Shown in pieces: positions 6,112 to 13,515 of a stretch of DNA of 20,350 nt. This DNA is from DATEJJ01 sp039649115 (GTDB taxonomy: Bacteria > Actinomycetota > Actinomycetes > Mycobacteriales > Micromonosporaceae): the NCBI GenBank assembly GCA_039649115.1, contig JBBWZQ010000180.1, positions 1-20,350 on the forward strand, read 5' to 3'. Numbering within the stretch: position 1 is the stretch's first letter; each line of letters opens with the position of its first letter. The position numbers were made by a program, and so were the translations under genes. The notes under the pieces were generated by a model. It was not told the DNA's origin, made no database searches, and saw only the letters and a program-made list of their open reading frames with translations.

Positions 6112-8403
6112 ATGCCCGCCACGTCTGCGCGAGTGCCCACGCAGGCGCCCGTACCGGCGGTGGCCACACTTCAGGCGACCCTGACCGCCACCTTCCAGCT
6201 TGATGTGGTACCGGCGCTGTTCGATCCCGACAACCCGGCGCTGGCCGACGCGTGGCTCCCGGCGCAGCGTCTGCTCGTGGTGCGCGACGGCATGGCGGGC
6301 GAGCGCGCCGAACTGCTGGCCGGGTACCTGCGCGCCGCGCAGCGGCGCGGCGGGCTGGACGACTTCCTGTGCGTCGACGTGGACACCGACGCAGGCCACG
6401 AGCCACGCGGTACCGGGATGGGTGCGTGCGACCGGATCGTCGAGGCGGCCGTGAAGGCTCAGCTCGGACGGCGCGACGCCCTCATGGCATTCAGCGGGGA
6501 GCCTACCGGCCGGGTGGTGGCGGTGGCGGCGGCGTCGTTCCGGCGGCACACCGCGGCCGTGCGCGTCCACCGGGACCTGGCGGCCATGGTGTGCTGCCTG
6601 CGCGACGGCATCCGTGCGGCGCTGCCGGACGCGCCAGTTGCCGCGCTGGTCCGCCGTACCCGCGTGTTCATCGACGAGGACGGTGTGCTCGCGCGGCCGC
6701 CGGTGCGGCCGGCCGAGCGGGTCGCACTGCTCACCCTGGCTCTGCTCGACGAACAACTGATGGACCGGTTGGCACGCGGCGGTGTGGACGGTTGCCAGGA
6801 CGACGCGCTCGCCGCGGTCCTGCGGCTGTCCCGGCAGCTGGGACCCGGGCATCCGGGCTGGCGGATGAGTGAGGAGTGGCTATCGCTGGCGCCGACCGGC
6901 CTGGCGCGGGCGTGGCAGCCAGCCTGGGCGCTGCTGACCGCTGCTCGGGTCGGGGACAGGCTGGGGCTGCTGCCGGCACGGGTGCCGCACCAAGCCGAGG
7001 CGCTGGCCGAGCGCCTCGAGTTGGGCGGCGGTGCGGTCCACGTGGACGCGGGTACCGCGCGCCGCTGGCTGGCCGGCCGGACCCGCGCCGGCGACGGGTC
7101 GGTGCGCGTGGTGCTGCCCACAATGGACGGAGGTGCGGAGCCGGTTGACGTGGACGGCTCGGTGCTGCTCCGCGCGCTCACCGACCCGGGGCGCCCGGCG
7201 GCGCCTGGCATCCTGATCACCCGCGCTGGACCCGACTCGCCCGGCGCCCCCGCCGGAGGCGGCACCGGCGCGACAGTGCGGCTGCGGACGGACTTGCCGG
7301 CCAGCTTTCCGGTGCGGCTCACCGAGGGGCTCCTCGACCCGGACACCGAGGTACTGGCCGAACTGCTGCCCGAGCGCTGCCAGGTGCTGGCTGTGGTCGA
7401 CCCGTACGCGCCGGACCAGCTCGACCGGGTACACCGGCTGCTGGCAGGGTACCGGGAGCGCGGATACCTGGCGCGCTTCACCGTGGTGCCGGTCACCCCT
7501 ACCGAACGCGCCAAGACCATGGACCAGGTGGCCAGGGTGCTGCACACCGCCGAGGGGCTCGGGCTGGGCGGCGACGACCGGCTGATCGCGGTGGGCGGCG
7601 GCACCGTGCTGGACATCGTCGGGTATGCCGCCTACCTGTACCGCCGCGACACCCCGTACATCCGGATACCGACCACCCTGGTCGGCATGATCGACGCAGG
7701 TATCGGCCTGAAGGTCGGCGTCAACGTCAACAGCCACAAGAACCTGCTCGGCGCCTACCACCCGCCGCTCGCCTGCGTGTGCGACACGGCGCTACTGCGC
7801 ACTCTGCCCGCCGCCGAACTGCGCTGCGGACTGGCTGAAGCCATCAAGATGGGTGCCATCTGTGACCTCCGGCTGTTCGCCCTCATCGAGCGGCACCACC
7901 GGGACGCGCTGGCGGCCGCCGAAACCGAGGGGGTACACGAGATCCTGGCCCGTTCGGTCTCGGCGATGCTCCAGGAACTGTCCGCCAACCCGTTCGAGGA
8001 GGAGTTGCGGCGGCTGCCCGACTTCGGCCACGAGTTCGGCCACGCGCTGGAGTCGGTGTCCGGGTACCGGCTGCGGCACGGTGAGGCAGTGGCGATCGGC
8101 ATGGCGCTCTCGTCCTACCTCGCGTTCCGTACCGGGTATCTCGCCCGCGCCGACCTGGATCGGCTGCTCGCCCTGCTGCACCGGGTGGGGTTGGCGGTCT
8201 ACGACCCGGTGTGCGACCCCGACGTACTGTGGCGCCGGTTGAACGACGAAGTGCTACCGCACAAGGCAGGCCGGCTGCACCTGGTGGTACCGGGCCCCAT
8301 CGGTACCGGCAACTTCATCGACTCCATCGACGCGATGAGCGTCGACCTGCTCCGGGATGCCTGCGCCGAACTGCGGGCGTCCAGTCTGGACGGTGCAGCG
8401 TGA
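6112..8403 (+). CDS. Tandem sugar phosphate cyclase (EEVS/DHQS superfamily) with degenerate N-terminal domain
   Basis: This 763-residue protein is about twice the usual length of a sugar phosphate cyclase. The C-terminal half (about 399-755) is a complete domain: NAD motif GGGTVLD (495-501), LVGMIDAGIGLKVGVNVNSH then KNLLGAYHPP (Lys534, Lys543), and putative metal ligands Glu576 (GLAEAIK), His640 (DFGHEFGH) and His656 (RHGEAVA). The PTTLVG.IDAG and N.HKN..G motifs are closest to 2-epi-5-epi-valiolone synthases (AcbC, ValA), whereas DFGHEFGHALE is more like dehydroquinate or deoxy-inosose synthases, so the exact product is open. The N-terminal half (about 28-360) aligns with the C-terminal half throughout, for example LFDPDNPALAD with LLDPDTEVLAE, but the GGG is SGE, Asp501 is Arg134, Glu576 is Val204, Lys579 is Leu207, and the metal-binding His motifs are gone. 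It should be non-catalytic. AGGAGG (6100-6105) fixes the start. Confidence 0.9.
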   Translation: MPATSARVPTQAPVPAVATLQATLTATFQLDVVPALFDPDNPALADAWLPAQRLLVVRDGMAGERAELLAGYLRAAQRRGGLDDFLCVDVDTDAGHEPRGTGMGACDRIVEAAVKAQLGRRDALMAFSGEPTGRVVAVAAASFRRHTAAVRVHRDLAAMVCCLRDGIRAALPDAPVAALVRRTRVFIDEDGVLARPPVRPAERVALLTLALLDEQLMDRLARGGVDGCQDDALAAVLRLSRQLGPGHPGWRMSEEWLSLAPTGLARAWQPAWALLTAARVGDRLGLLPARVPHQAEALAERLELGGGAVHVDAGTARRWLAGRTRAGDGSVRVVLPTMDGGAEPVDVDGSVLLRALTDPGRPAAPGILITRAGPDSPGAPAGGGTGATVRLRTDLPASFPVRLTEGLLDPDTEVLAELLPERCQVLAVVDPYAPDQLDRVHRLLAGYRERGYLARFTVVPVTPTERAKTMDQVARVLHTAEGLGLGGDDRLIAVGGGTVLDIVGYAAYLYRRDTPYIRIPTTLVGMIDAGIGLKVGVNVNSHKNLLGAYHPPLACVCDTALLRTLPAAELRCGLAEAIKMGAICDLRLFALIERHHRDALAAAETEGVHEILARSVSAMLQELSANPFEEELRRLPDFGHEFGHALESVSGYRLRHGEAVAIGMALSSYLAFRTGYLARADLDRLLALLHRVGLAVYDPVCDPDVLWRRLNDEVLPHKAGRLHLVVPGPIGTGNFIDSIDAMSVDLLRDACAELRASSLDGAA

Positions 8404-10571
8404 CCGGAATGCCGGAGAGCATCTGCGTGGACATGGGTGGCACCACCACCCGAGTAGGGCGGTGCGCCGGCGAGCTGCTGCTGCCTGGCACCGTCCGGTT
8501 CGCCACGCCGAAGCCGGCCGGGTCCGGCTCCATCCGGGAGGCTCACCTGGACCAGATCGCCAACGACGTGGACCGGGCGCGCCGGGGCGCGCGGCAGCCG
8601 TGGCCACGTGAGGTGGGGCTGGCGGTCGGGGCCACGGTGGACAGTGCCGGGCGGGTACGCAACGCGTCGATGCTCTGGCACGAGGCGAGCGGCGGCTTCG
8701 ACCTGGCCGGCGCGGTCTGCGCCCGGCTGCCCTGGGCCGAGGTACACGTGGCCAACGACATCGCGGCCGCGGCGTGGCGGTACCGGTCACTCGGCCGGTT
8801 CGGACTGGTGACCGTGAGCACCGGCGTGGCGCTGAAGGTCTTCGACGACCGCCTCGCCTTCGACAACAAGCTGGTACTCGACGCCGACGGGCTGGGCGGG
8901 GAGATCGGACACGTACCCGTCGAACCGCCCGCGGCACTCGCCGGGACCGAGCCGCCCTGGTGCGAGTGCGGCAACACGGGCGACCTGTGCTCGTACACCT
9001 CGGGACCTGCCGCGGTGCGGTTGACGGCGCTGCTGGCCCGGACGTGGGCGAACCGGTGGCGCGAGTCGAAGCTGCACGTGCTCTGCGAGGGCGACGCTGG
9101 CCGGATCACCACCCACCGACTGGCCCTGGCGGCCAACTCCGGCGACGAGTTCGTCGCCGAGGTGCTGCGCGTGTCGACCGGTCCGCTGGCCCGGCAGCTC
9201 CTGCACATCTCGGCGCTGCTGGGGCTGCGGCGATTCGTGGTGATGGGCGGGTTCGCGCACGGCGTGGGTACCCCCTGGTTCGCCGCCTTACGCGCCAACC
9301 TCCGCGCTCTGCTGCCCGGCGGCGGCTGGTTCACCGGCTGGGCCGCGGCGGACGCGGACGCGCTGGTCCGGCCGTCACAGGACGGCGACGACAGCCTCGT
9401 CGGCATGGCCGGCCTGCTGGCCGCACGCCGGACGCTGCACCGCGAGCTGCACAAGCCGGTCGGTGCGGCCCGCACCGCCGTGCGCCGGCTGCCCCGGCCG
9501 CTCTGCGGCCGCGAGCAGTTCGCCGCGCGCGTGGCCTTCGCCGGTATCTGCGGTACCGACCTGCAGATGCTGCGCGGCGAGCGGGGGTGCGAGCCGGGTG
9601 TCCTGGGCCACGAGTGCGTGGCCCAGGTGGTGGAGGTGGGCGCCGACGTGCGCGCGGTACGGGCCGGGCAGGTGATCGCGGTCAACCCGAACCACCCGTA
9701 CGACGAGCACGACAAGATCGGGCACAACCAGCCGGGTGTGCTGCGGGACATCGCGGTGTGGGACGGCTGGCTGGCTGAGCGCGGCCAGGCTGTACCGCTG
9801 CCGGACGACGGGCGGGCCGAATGGGTGCTGCTGGAGCCGCTGGCGTGCACGGTGCGCTCGCTGGGGCTGGCCCGGTCCCGGACGGGCTCGACTCTGGTCC
9901 TGGGCGCCGGCGTCTCCGGGCTGCTGCACGTGCTGCTGGCACGCGCGTGGGGCGCCCGGCAGGTGCTGCTCGCCAACCGCGGCGCGGCACGGCTGCGGCT
10001 GGCACAGGAACGCGGCCTGGTGCCGGCCGCGGACTGCCTGCCGGTCAGCGACGACCTGCCCGGGGCGGTGCTGGACGCCACCGGCGGGGCAGGGGCGGAC
10101 ACGGTCGTGGTGTCCCTCTCCAGCACCGGCCCGTCCATTGTGGAGCTCCTGTGGCCTGCGCTCGCGGACGGTGCCACGGTGCATCTCTTCGGCGGCTTCG
10201 CGCCGGGAACCGAGCTGCGCACCCCGGCTGGGCAGGCGGTACCGGCCCATCCGATCCGGTGCGGCGAGCCCTTCCGGGTACCGTTGCCTGGCGGGCGGAC
10301 ATGCACCCTGGTCGGTTCGCGGGGCGCGGCTGCCGGGGACTTCCGCACTGCCCTGGCTGCGGGCACCGAAGGAACCGGCCTGCCGCTGGCCGCTCTGGTG
10401 AGCCACGTGGTGTCCCTGGACGCGGCACCTGCCGTGCTCGACGAACTGGCCGGTACCGGGCGGGTGCGCGGCGAGCCGGCGCTACGCGTCGTCGTCGACC
10501 TGTCGCTTTCGGGTCCGTCGGTGCGCGCGGTGAACGGCACCGACCTGCCCCGGATCGGAGCCGGTACGTGA
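8400..10571 (+). CDS. Bifunctional ROK-family kinase / zinc-dependent MDR dehydrogenase fusion
   Basis: Residues 1 to about 330 are a ROK sugar/cyclitol kinase: the phosphate-binding DMGGTTTR (11-18), the catalytic Asp120 in VANDIAAAAW, and GEIGH with His171. The family's zinc motif appears altered, as CECGNTGDLC (Cys188, 190, 197), where the usual third Cys is Asp195. Residues about 355-710 are a medium-chain dehydrogenase: catalytic zinc ligands Cys384 (GICGTD) and His404-Glu405 (LGHE), and an NAD(P)-binding GAGVSG (502-507). The structural-zinc Cys cluster of alcohol dehydrogenases is absent. In acarbose and validamycin pathways separate ROK kinases (AcbM, ValC) phosphorylate C7-cyclitols at O-7, so this enzyme probably phosphorylates and oxidises the cyclase product. 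The GTG at 8400 overlaps the cyclase stop by 4 nt (GTGA); an ATG at 8409 is an alternative. Leu297 uses a TTA codon, rare in this DNA. Confidence 0.87.
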   Translation: MTGMPESICVDMGGTTTRVGRCAGELLLPGTVRFATPKPAGSGSIREAHLDQIANDVDRARRGARQPWPREVGLAVGATVDSAGRVRNASMLWHEASGGFDLAGAVCARLPWAEVHVANDIAAAAWRYRSLGRFGLVTVSTGVALKVFDDRLAFDNKLVLDADGLGGEIGHVPVEPPAALAGTEPPWCECGNTGDLCSYTSGPAAVRLTALLARTWANRWRESKLHVLCEGDAGRITTHRLALAANSGDEFVAEVLRVSTGPLARQLLHISALLGLRRFVVMGGFAHGVGTPWFAALRANLRALLPGGGWFTGWAAADADALVRPSQDGDDSLVGMAGLLAARRTLHRELHKPVGAARTAVRRLPRPLCGREQFAARVAFAGICGTDLQMLRGERGCEPGVLGHECVAQVVEVGADVRAVRAGQVIAVNPNHPYDEHDKIGHNQPGVLRDIAVWDGWLAERGQAVPLPDDGRAEWVLLEPLACTVRSLGLARSRTGSTLVLGAGVSGLLHVLLARAWGARQVLLANRGAARLRLAQERGLVPAADCLPVSDDLPGAVLDATGGAGADTVVVSLSSTGPSIVELLWPALADGATVHLFGGFAPGTELRTPAGQAVPAHPIRCGEPFRVPLPGGRTCTLVGSRGAAAGDFRTALAAGTEGTGLPLAALVSHVVSLDAAPAVLDELAGTGRVRGEPALRVVVDLSLSGPSVRAVNGTDLPRIGAGT

Positions 10572-12103
10572 CCGGGCGGTTGGCGGCGCTGGGTGCCGGC
10601 GCGCTGTGGGGGGCGGTCGCGGCGGCCGCGGCCGGTTCCCGGGCCGGAGCCGCCGGTACCGTCGCCGCCCTCTGCCGCAGCGGCGGGTCCACCCGGCTCG
10701 GCTGGGTACGGCCGGCCCCGTGGCCGCTGGTACGCGGGAGGCTCGCCGCGATCGGGGCCGCCCTGGACGCGCCCGAGGTGGTGCTCCTCGGTACCGGGGG
10801 GTGGTGCTTCGCCGCGCAGGCCCTCGGCGAGGCGACGGGTACCCGCGGGCGCCTGGTGCCGCTGGACAGCCTCGACCCTGGCGCGATCGGGAGCGTGCTG
10901 CTGGCCGGTTCCGGGCGGCACCGGGCGTACCTGGCGGTCTCCGGCTCCGGTACGACACTGGAGGCGAGGATGCTCGTGGCGGTGGTGTCCGCGTGCCTCC
11001 CGGGCCGGCTGGTGTGGTTGCGCGACGAGACCGCTCCGCCGGACGGGTTCGCGCTGTCCCCGCACGGTACCGCCGATCAGGTGGCCATGCTCGGTGCCCC
11101 GCTGTCCATGGCGTTCCTGGCCGCTGCGGACATTGTGGACAGTGCCGGGCTGGCTGCCGCGTACCCGCGGTTCCTGCGGCGGCGTGCCGGAATCGCCGCG
11201 CGGGCGGCACGGCGGGCCACCGGGGTCGCGGTCGCCGGCCCGGTGCGAGTGCGCTTCGTCGCACCCCGCTGGTCCGGCCCGGGCCTGCGGCGCTGGCTGC
11301 TGCAACTCGGCCGGCAGGTGCTGTGCGGAAAGTCCGGGCCGTTCCGCCCGGCAGTCGAGGTGAGTGCGCCGGGCGAGCTGGCCCCGGTCTCGGTTGGCCC
11401 GTCCGGCGGGCAAGGAGAGTGGGTACGGCGCGCGGTGCCCGGCGCGGACGCGGCCGGCGAGCACGCCGCCGGCAGCGCGAGCCTGGACTTCGCCGCCTAC
11501 CCGCGAGGGCTGCCCGCGCTGCTGGAAATCTGCTACGCGGCCGGGGTCTTCACCGCCTGCCTTGGCCTGCGCGCGGGCATCGAGGTAGCGGACCACCCGA
11601 ACGTGCGCGCGTACAAGGACCACCTCCCGCACGCCGACCCGGACGCGCCACCCGCGCCGCCCGTGGCCGCCGCCGATCTCCCCGCGCACGCCGCCGCGTG
11701 GCTGGCTGCCCGGCCGCGGGTGCGCCGCCTGCACGCCGTGCGGTACTGGGCCGGCGGGCCGGATGCCGATCCGGTGGCCGCCAGGCTCGCCGCGGCGGCC
11801 GGGCTGCCCTGCGAGATGCACGAGGGTAGCGCCTGGAACCACCACTCTTTCCAGGCGGTGTACGCGGACCCCGGCACCGCGGTCCTGCTACTCACCCGCC
11901 CCACCGCCACCCGCGACGGCCTGCCCCGGCCGGTGGCCGAGGCGGCGCGCACGCTGGACCGGATCGCGCTGGCCACGCACCGCGCGCTGCCCGACCGCAG
12001 CCTGCTGCTGGCCGTGGAGCACGGGACGGTCGCGGCACTGCCGGCGACGTTGCCGCGATCTTCGGCTGTCCGGGCGGCGCCCGAGCCGGCGGGAGGCGGG
12101 TGA
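10568..12103 (+). CDS. Phosphoglucose-isomerase-like SIS-domain protein
   Basis: This 511-residue protein resembles bacterial glucose-6-phosphate isomerases, especially the PGI half of transaldolase-PGI fusions. The first SIS domain has VVLLGTGGW (71-79) and the sugar-phosphate-binding VSGSGTTLE (124-132, compare SKSGTT). Further on are a region resembling the conserved Asn-Pro-Phe-Asp-Gln-Pro motif, here ADHPNVRAYK (Lys350), and a late EMHEGSAWNHHSF that replaces the usual HSTGQ region. The motifs are drifted, so the substrate is probably not glucose 6-phosphate; an aldose-ketose type isomerisation of a phosphorylated cyclitol or sugar, or supply of a sugar phosphate precursor, would fit. 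It is an unusual component for a cyclitol pathway. The GTG start overlaps the kinase-dehydrogenase stop (GTGA). The HAD gene follows after one base. Confidence 0.72.
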   Translation: MTGRLAALGAGALWGAVAAAAAGSRAGAAGTVAALCRSGGSTRLGWVRPAPWPLVRGRLAAIGAALDAPEVVLLGTGGWCFAAQALGEATGTRGRLVPLDSLDPGAIGSVLLAGSGRHRAYLAVSGSGTTLEARMLVAVVSACLPGRLVWLRDETAPPDGFALSPHGTADQVAMLGAPLSMAFLAAADIVDSAGLAAAYPRFLRRRAGIAARAARRATGVAVAGPVRVRFVAPRWSGPGLRRWLLQLGRQVLCGKSGPFRPAVEVSAPGELAPVSVGPSGGQGEWVRRAVPGADAAGEHAAGSASLDFAAYPRGLPALLEICYAAGVFTACLGLRAGIEVADHPNVRAYKDHLPHADPDAPPAPPVAAADLPAHAAAWLAARPRVRRLHAVRYWAGGPDADPVAARLAAAAGLPCEMHEGSAWNHHSFQAVYADPGTAVLLLTRPTATRDGLPRPVAEAARTLDRIALATHRALPDRSLLLAVEHGTVAALPATLPRSSAVRAAPEPAGGG

Positions 12104-12104
12104 G

Positions 12105-12755
12105 ATGGGCTCCAGTCCGGCCGTGCTGTTCGACGTCGACGGGGTACTGCTCGACACCGGCGACCTGTTCCGGCGCATCTGGAGCGGCTGGGCGGCCACC
12201 CGGTCGCTCGACCCGGGCTGGGTGGTGGCGCGCACGTACGGCCGGCGCACCGCCGACGTGCTGTGTGAGGTCGCGCCGCACCTCGATGCTGTCGCCGAGA
12301 GCCGCGCGCTGGACGCGCTGACCCGGGACCGCCTCGGCGAGGTACGGCCGGTGCCCGGCGCCCGGCAGCTGCTGCGATCCTGCCGGCGGCTGCCCTGCGC
12401 GGTGGTCACCTCGGGCAGCCGCTGGTTCGTGCACGAGTGCTTCCGGGCGACCCGCCTACCGCTGCCGCCCGTCGCGGTGTACGGCGAGGAAGTCCAATGC
12501 GGCAAGCCATCCCCCGAGGGGTACCTGACCGCCGCGCGGCGGCTCGGTGTGGCGCCGCACGACTGCGTGGTGGTCGAGGACGCGCCGGAGGGCGTGGCAG
12601 CGGCCAGGGCTGCCGGCTGCACCGTGCTCGCGGTCACCACGACCCACACCGCGGCGGAGCTCGGCGCGGCGCACGCGTGCCTGTCCAGACTGCCCACAGT
12701 AGACAGTCTCGTGCGGATGGCCCGCTCCGACGGAGGGAGACAGCGGCATGGCTGA
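12105..12755 (+). CDS. HAD-superfamily phosphatase (subfamily IA)
   Basis: This 216-residue protein has all four HAD motifs: FDVDGVLLDT with nucleophile Asp10 and acid/base Asp12, VTSGS (Thr102-Ser103), GKPSPEGY (Lys134) and VEDAPEG (Glu158-Asp159). Length, cap position and sequence resemble beta-phosphoglucomutase-like and sugar-phosphate phosphatases. In the cluster it probably dephosphorylates the 7-phosphorylated cyclitol or its glycoside late in the pathway, similar to the dephosphorylation of validoxylamine 7'-phosphate in validamycin biosynthesis. A mutase role is possible given the family. GGGAGG (12091-12096) lies upstream of the ATG. The gene begins one base after the isomerase stop and overlaps the ABC gene by 8 nt. 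Confidence 0.9.
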   Translation: MGSSPAVLFDVDGVLLDTGDLFRRIWSGWAATRSLDPGWVVARTYGRRTADVLCEVAPHLDAVAESRALDALTRDRLGEVRPVPGARQLLRSCRRLPCAVVTSGSRWFVHECFRATRLPLPPVAVYGEEVQCGKPSPEGYLTAARRLGVAPHDCVVVEDAPEGVAAARAAGCTVLAVTTTHTAAELGAAHACLSRLPTVDSLVRMARSDGGRQRHG

Positions 12756-13515
12756 AGCCGAAATGGTGCTGCGCGCCTGCGGGCTGCGCAAGCGGTACCG
12801 GGACGTGGTGGCCGTGGATGGGGTGGACCTCCCGGTCGCCGCGGACGAGCGGGTGGCTCTGGTCGGCCCCAACGGCGCGGGGAAGACGACCACCCTGATG
12901 AGCTGCCTCGGTGCGGTGGAGCCGGACGAGGGTACGGTCGAACTGCTGGGCCAGCGTACCAACCGGGGCCGGCGGGCGGCCCTGGCGCGGGTCGGCTACG
13001 CTGCCGGCTACCTCCCGCTACCGCCGCGGCTGCGCGTGGTGGAGTACCTCACCATGTACGCGCGGCTCTACGGCTCGCCGAGTCCCACCGCACAGGCGAT
13101 GGACGGGCTACGCCGGTTCGACGCGGAGCACCTGGCCCGCCGGTGGGGTGTGGATCTGTCCAGCGGGCAGCGCACCGTGGTAGGCATCGTCAAGGCCACC
13201 ATGCACCTGCCGGCGCTGCTGGTACTCGACGAGCCCACGGCCTCGCTGGACCCGGACGTCGCGCTGCGGGTGCGCGGCGGTCTGCTCGACCTGTGCCAGC
13301 GATACGGCACCGCGCTCCTGGTCACCAGTCACAACATGGTCGAGGTGGAGCGCCTCGCCCAGCGCGTGGTGTTCATGTCCGCCGGACGCGTGCTGGTGGA
13401 CGGGCCGCTGGACGCGATCGCCGCACAGCTTGGTCAGTCCACTTTGGAGGACGTCTACCTGCACCTGCGCGAGACCAGCGGGCAGAACGCACCAGCCGGA
13501 ACGGGGGCATCCTGA
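12748..13515 (+). CDS. ABC transporter ATP-binding protein (drug/polysaccharide exporter type)
   Basis: This 255-residue nucleotide-binding domain has Walker A GPNGAGKTT (40-48), signature LSSGQ (137-141, usual LSGGQ), Walker B LLVLDEPTASLD (Asp161-Glu162) and the switch His in SHN. The Q-loop position, expected as YxxQ, reads VGYAAGYLP, with Gly87 in place of the conserved Gln. The protein resembles DrrA-type ATPases that pair with ABC-2 permeases. CGGAGGGA (12731-12738) precedes the ATG. It overlaps the HAD gene by 8 nt and the permease start by 1 nt (TGATG), so the two transporter subunits are translationally coupled. Its inferred job is export of the finished glycoside, and with it self-resistance. 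Confidence 0.93.
   Translation: MAEAEMVLRACGLRKRYRDVVAVDGVDLPVAADERVALVGPNGAGKTTTLMSCLGAVEPDEGTVELLGQRTNRGRRAALARVGYAAGYLPLPPRLRVVEYLTMYARLYGSPSPTAQAMDGLRRFDAEHLARRWGVDLSSGQRTVVGIVKATMHLPALLVLDEPTASLDPDVALRVRGGLLDLCQRYGTALLVTSHNMVEVERLAQRVVFMSAGRVLVDGPLDAIAAQLGQSTLEDVYLHLRETSGQNAPAGTGAS

Noticed and set aside
4618..6852. 744-codon minus-strand open frame opposite the GH5 and cyclase genes
   Set aside because: Same cause. It crosses two real genes, has no recognisable domain and no ribosome-binding site I could see.
6112..7250. Idea that the cyclase N-terminal region is an unrelated catalytic domain
   Set aside because: It matches the C-terminal cyclase domain along its whole length in order and spacing, with catalytic residues lost, which a separate enzyme family would not explain.
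9821..10567. N-terminal extension of the isomerase frame inside the dehydrogenase
   Set aside because: The frame is open by chance; isomerase homology begins after the GTG at 10568, which overlaps the upstream stop in the usual coupled way.
8543..11845. Very long minus-strand open frame (1100 codons) opposite the kinase-dehydrogenase and isomerase genes
   Set aside because: It is a shadow produced by GC-biased codons on the plus strand: the translation is Arg/Pro/Ser-rich and low in complexity with no family motifs, while the plus strand has clear conserved domains.
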